A stretch of DNA of 64,000 bases, taken from contig NZ_LMQN01000020.1 in assembly GCF_001425355.1 (NCBI RefSeq), positions 41,160 to 105,159 of the forward strand, given 5' to 3'. How positions within the stretch are numbered: the first letter of the stretch is position 1; each line of letters starts with the position of its first letter. Made by a program: the position numbers and the translations under genes. This DNA comes from Chryseobacterium sp. Leaf405 (lineage in GTDB: Bacteria > Bacteroidota > Bacteroidia > Flavobacteriales > Weeksellaceae). This document shows, one piece after another, positions 62,550 to 64,000 of the stretch. The notes under the pieces are model-generated. The model worked only from the letters and a program-made list of their open reading frames with translations. It had not been told where the DNA came from and made no database searches.

Positions 62550-63350
62550 TTAAAATTTAAAGTTTTTTTCGCCTACTCGTAAATCATTGGATTCTGCCAT
62601 TTTGATAATAGCCACGCCAAGGAAGTTCCCTGAAATGTTCTCCGGTAAAGAAAATTGAACGGTCTGATTGGTATTGGGAAGCATGGAGATGGAAATTGCA
62701 GGTAATTTTATTTCCTTACCACTGTCTGTGTTGGTCAGTTCAAACTCAACGGTGGCATCATTAATGGTGTCTCCATCATTATGAATGCTTACTGCTACTT
62801 TCCTGTTTGCTGCATTCGCATTACTCACCTCTGCAATATTGGTAATATCCAGACTTTTTACATGGTTCCCCGGTGGAGTATAAAAGATGTGAAGTCCCAC
62901 CTCAAATAAGGTGATAATACCAATACCATTCTGAATACGTGCCTTATCTGCCTGCTGAGGAAGTTGGGTAAAAAACAACATACTGTTTGTAACGGCAGAC
63001 TTTGATGCGTTTGCAGGAATCTGCATGGTTACTGCAATCTCCTTTGTACTTTTCGCAGGAACTGTTACAGCGTTTTCTAAGGTGGACATCCAGGAAGCAT
63101 TAGAAGTTTTTGAACTGCCTGCATCAAGATAAACCTTATTTCCGTCTTCTTCTCTAACCCAATCTTTATAATTGAGATTAAAAACATAATCCTTATCCGA
63201 GCTGTTTTGAAGCGTGACCGTCTGTGTCACTTTTTCTCCCGGATTACCAGTAAAAAACAGTCGTGTAGGCGACATAGAGATACTTTGTGCCATAATTGAA
63301 GAAGACCCTGTGACGATAAAGAAAACGAAAAGGTAAATAAACTTGCGCAT
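62550..63350 (-). CDS. PapD-like periplasmic chaperone
   Basis: A 266-residue protein with a signal peptide (TGSSSIMAQ). Two Ig-like halves: the first opens with SISMSPTRLFFTGNPGEKVTQTVTLQN, the S-P-T-R plus G-x-K pattern of pilus chaperones, the second has KVAVSIHNDGDTINDATVEF and QTVQFSLPENISGNF. Archaic-type (CsuC-like) chaperones have the same layout and size. It would stabilise pilin and tip subunits in the periplasm and deliver them to the usher. Located between pilin and usher genes; a hairpin precedes it at 63371-63413. Confidence 0.75.
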   Translation of the reverse strand: MRKFIYLFVFFIVTGSSSIMAQSISMSPTRLFFTGNPGEKVTQTVTLQNSSDKDYVFNLNYKDWVREEDGNKVYLDAGSSKTSNASWMSTLENAVTVPAKSTKEIAVTMQIPANASKSAVTNSMLFFTQLPQQADKARIQNGIGIITLFEVGLHIFYTPPGNHVKSLDITNIAEVSNANAANRKVAVSIHNDGDTINDATVEFELTNTDSGKEIKLPAISISMLPNTNQTVQFSLPENISGNFLGVAIIKMAESNDLRVGEKNFKF

Positions 63351-63370
63351 GGTGTAAATTTGTTTAAAAT

Positions 63371-63413
63371 AAAGATTCCTAAAACTACTGAAAACGTAAC
63401 AAAAGGAACCTTT
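63371..63413 (-). promoter_or_regulatory. Intercistronic stem-loop between pilin and chaperone genes
   Basis: AAAGGTTCCT and AGGAATCTTT on the minus strand pair over 10 bases with one G-T pair, enclosing a 23-base loop. A partial terminator or RNA-stabilising hairpin after a major pilin gene is common in fimbrial operons and would make pilin more abundant than the rest. Confidence 0.55.
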
Positions 63414-63431
63414 ATTAATTAAAAAATTTTA

Positions 63432-63977
63432 TTATAAAGCAGTCGCAGTATAAGTTACTGTTTGCGTGTAAGTTCCGGCCGGTTTACCTAAGATATCAGA
63501 AGATGATGATTTCGCTGCAGGGATTGTGTAGTCCAAATTCAGTGTTAATGCACTTCCTAATGGGGCATTTGATACTAAAGTCTGATCCGTTGCAGATAAA
63601 ACAACAGCACTTTTTGTTCCACCCATAGTTCCTGAAGCTGTAGCGGCTTTTATCGTCAAAACATTGACAGGGATTAAGTTGGTGCTATTCATGAAATTAG
63701 CACCTCCTGCTTTTACTTTAACATTAAAGTTCTTCGTTGAAGTCACTTTTAAAGAGTTGGCTTTAGTGATTGTTTGATCAGAGTTATAATCCGCTGCAGT
63801 AGCATAGTTGAAATCAACCGTATTACCAATTGCTGTACTTCCTGCGTCGATAGAGATGACATCGTTCAGAGTAATGTTTACGGTTGTGGTAGCAGTAGTA
63901 TTTTGAGCTTGTACATTGTTAGTTCCTAATATGGTTGCTCCAATAGTTAAGGCTGCGATTGCGATTAGTTTTTTCAT
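63432..63977 (-). CDS. Major pilin-like subunit (DUF4402-like)
   Basis: A 181-residue secreted protein with a signal peptide (to NNVQAQ). The mature domain is Ser/Thr/Ala-rich and beta-stranded: TTTVNITLNDVISIDAG, then VDFNYATAADYNSDQTI, KNFNVKVKAGG and the C-terminal TYTQTVTYTATAL. It shows the same order of motifs as the last 130 residues of the tip protein in this operon. First gene of the minus-strand operon, followed by chaperone, usher-like and tip genes. Some DUF4402-type proteins are surface pilins in related bacteria, supporting the call. Confidence 0.73.
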   Translation of the reverse strand: MKKLIAIAALTIGATILGTNNVQAQNTTATTTVNITLNDVISIDAGSTAIGNTVDFNYATAADYNSDQTITKANSLKVTSTKNFNVKVKAGGANFMNSTNLIPVNVLTIKAATASGTMGGTKSAVVLSATDQTLVSNAPLGSALTLNLDYTIPAAKSSSSDILGKPAGTYTQTVTYTATAL

Positions 63978-64000
63978 GATAGTAAAATTTAATTTTTATT

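Noticed and set aside
1..64000. CRISPR arrays, rRNA, tRNA genes and intact insertion sequences
   Set aside because: I looked for regular repeats, cloverleaf-like segments ending in CCA and transposase motifs and saw none. Without tools I cannot rule out a divergent tRNA.

Overview
The window looks like chromosome of a Bacteroidota bacterium, most likely a flavobacterium of the Chryseobacterium type. The sequence is AT-rich. Promoter -7 elements fit the Bacteroidota TAnnTTTG pattern and Shine-Dalgarno sequences are rare. The gene content also fits: DUF2911, a cluster of AraC regulators, cupins and SDR enzymes, a type A T9SS sorting-domain remnant, YaiO-type barrels and many small lipoproteins. 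The genus is an inference from gene style; no rRNA or other marker is present, and I found no tRNA, CRISPR array or intact insertion sequence.

Layout. 1-4.3 kb: the 3' part of a large phage tail-fibre-like protein, closed by a strong terminator (probably the edge of a prophage). 4.3-8.6 kb: a sulfide/persulfide detoxification cluster (Crp/Fnr regulator, TauE exporter, CstB-like persulfide dioxygenase-rhodanese, two YeeE/YedE half-transporters) with a duplicated operator-promoter module. 8.6-12.2 kb: an HxlR regulator behind two decayed flavin monooxygenase genes, divergent from an F420-type NADP oxidoreductase, with two matched inverted repeats between them. 12.3-25.5 kb: a redox cluster of SDRs, two paralogous AraC regulators, two paralogous cupin lipoproteins, a Tat-signal zinc alcohol dehydrogenase, a CMD protein and an Old Yellow Enzyme, interrupted by a LytS/LytTR two-component pair and a lipoprotein hydrolase. 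25.6-41.3 kb: a metallopeptidase, a CPBP protease, a membrane AraC regulator, a tandem of three related secreted proteins, PIG-L deacetylase + 34-residue membrane protein + sodium symporter, DUF2911, a TonB receptor, a sorbosone-dehydrogenase-like lipoprotein and a CDF transporter. 41.3-52.0 kb: a decayed HxlR gene, then a large hybrid histidine kinase, a lone receiver, a HEAT-repeat membrane protein, a 1141-residue fusion of a processive GT2 glycosyltransferase with an LtaS-like phosphotransferase domain, and a convergent TPR + outer-membrane barrel (YaiO) gene. 52.3-58.2 kb: a gene graveyard (T9SS substrate, RHS/SpvB-like protein, SDR, hybrid-kinase tail) around an intact HxlR gene and an intact NarL-type two-component pair. 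58.3-64.0 kb, minus strand: pilin, chaperone, usher-like barrel and tip protein, a chaperone-usher-like operon.

The two best candidates for little-described systems are the kinase-controlled glycan synthesis/modification/export locus at 42-52 kb and the Bacteroidota chaperone-usher-like pilus operon at 58.3-64 kb, in which the tip protein carries a C-terminal domain that visibly resembles the pilin. The clearest regulatory observations are the duplicated operator at exactly the same distance from two promoters in the sulfur cluster, and the symmetric pair of inverted repeats in the HxlR divergent promoter region.

Several pseudogenes carry clear single-base lesions (frameshifts and nonsense codons), whereas long neighbouring genes are all open. 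Decay is therefore a better explanation than poor sequence quality.
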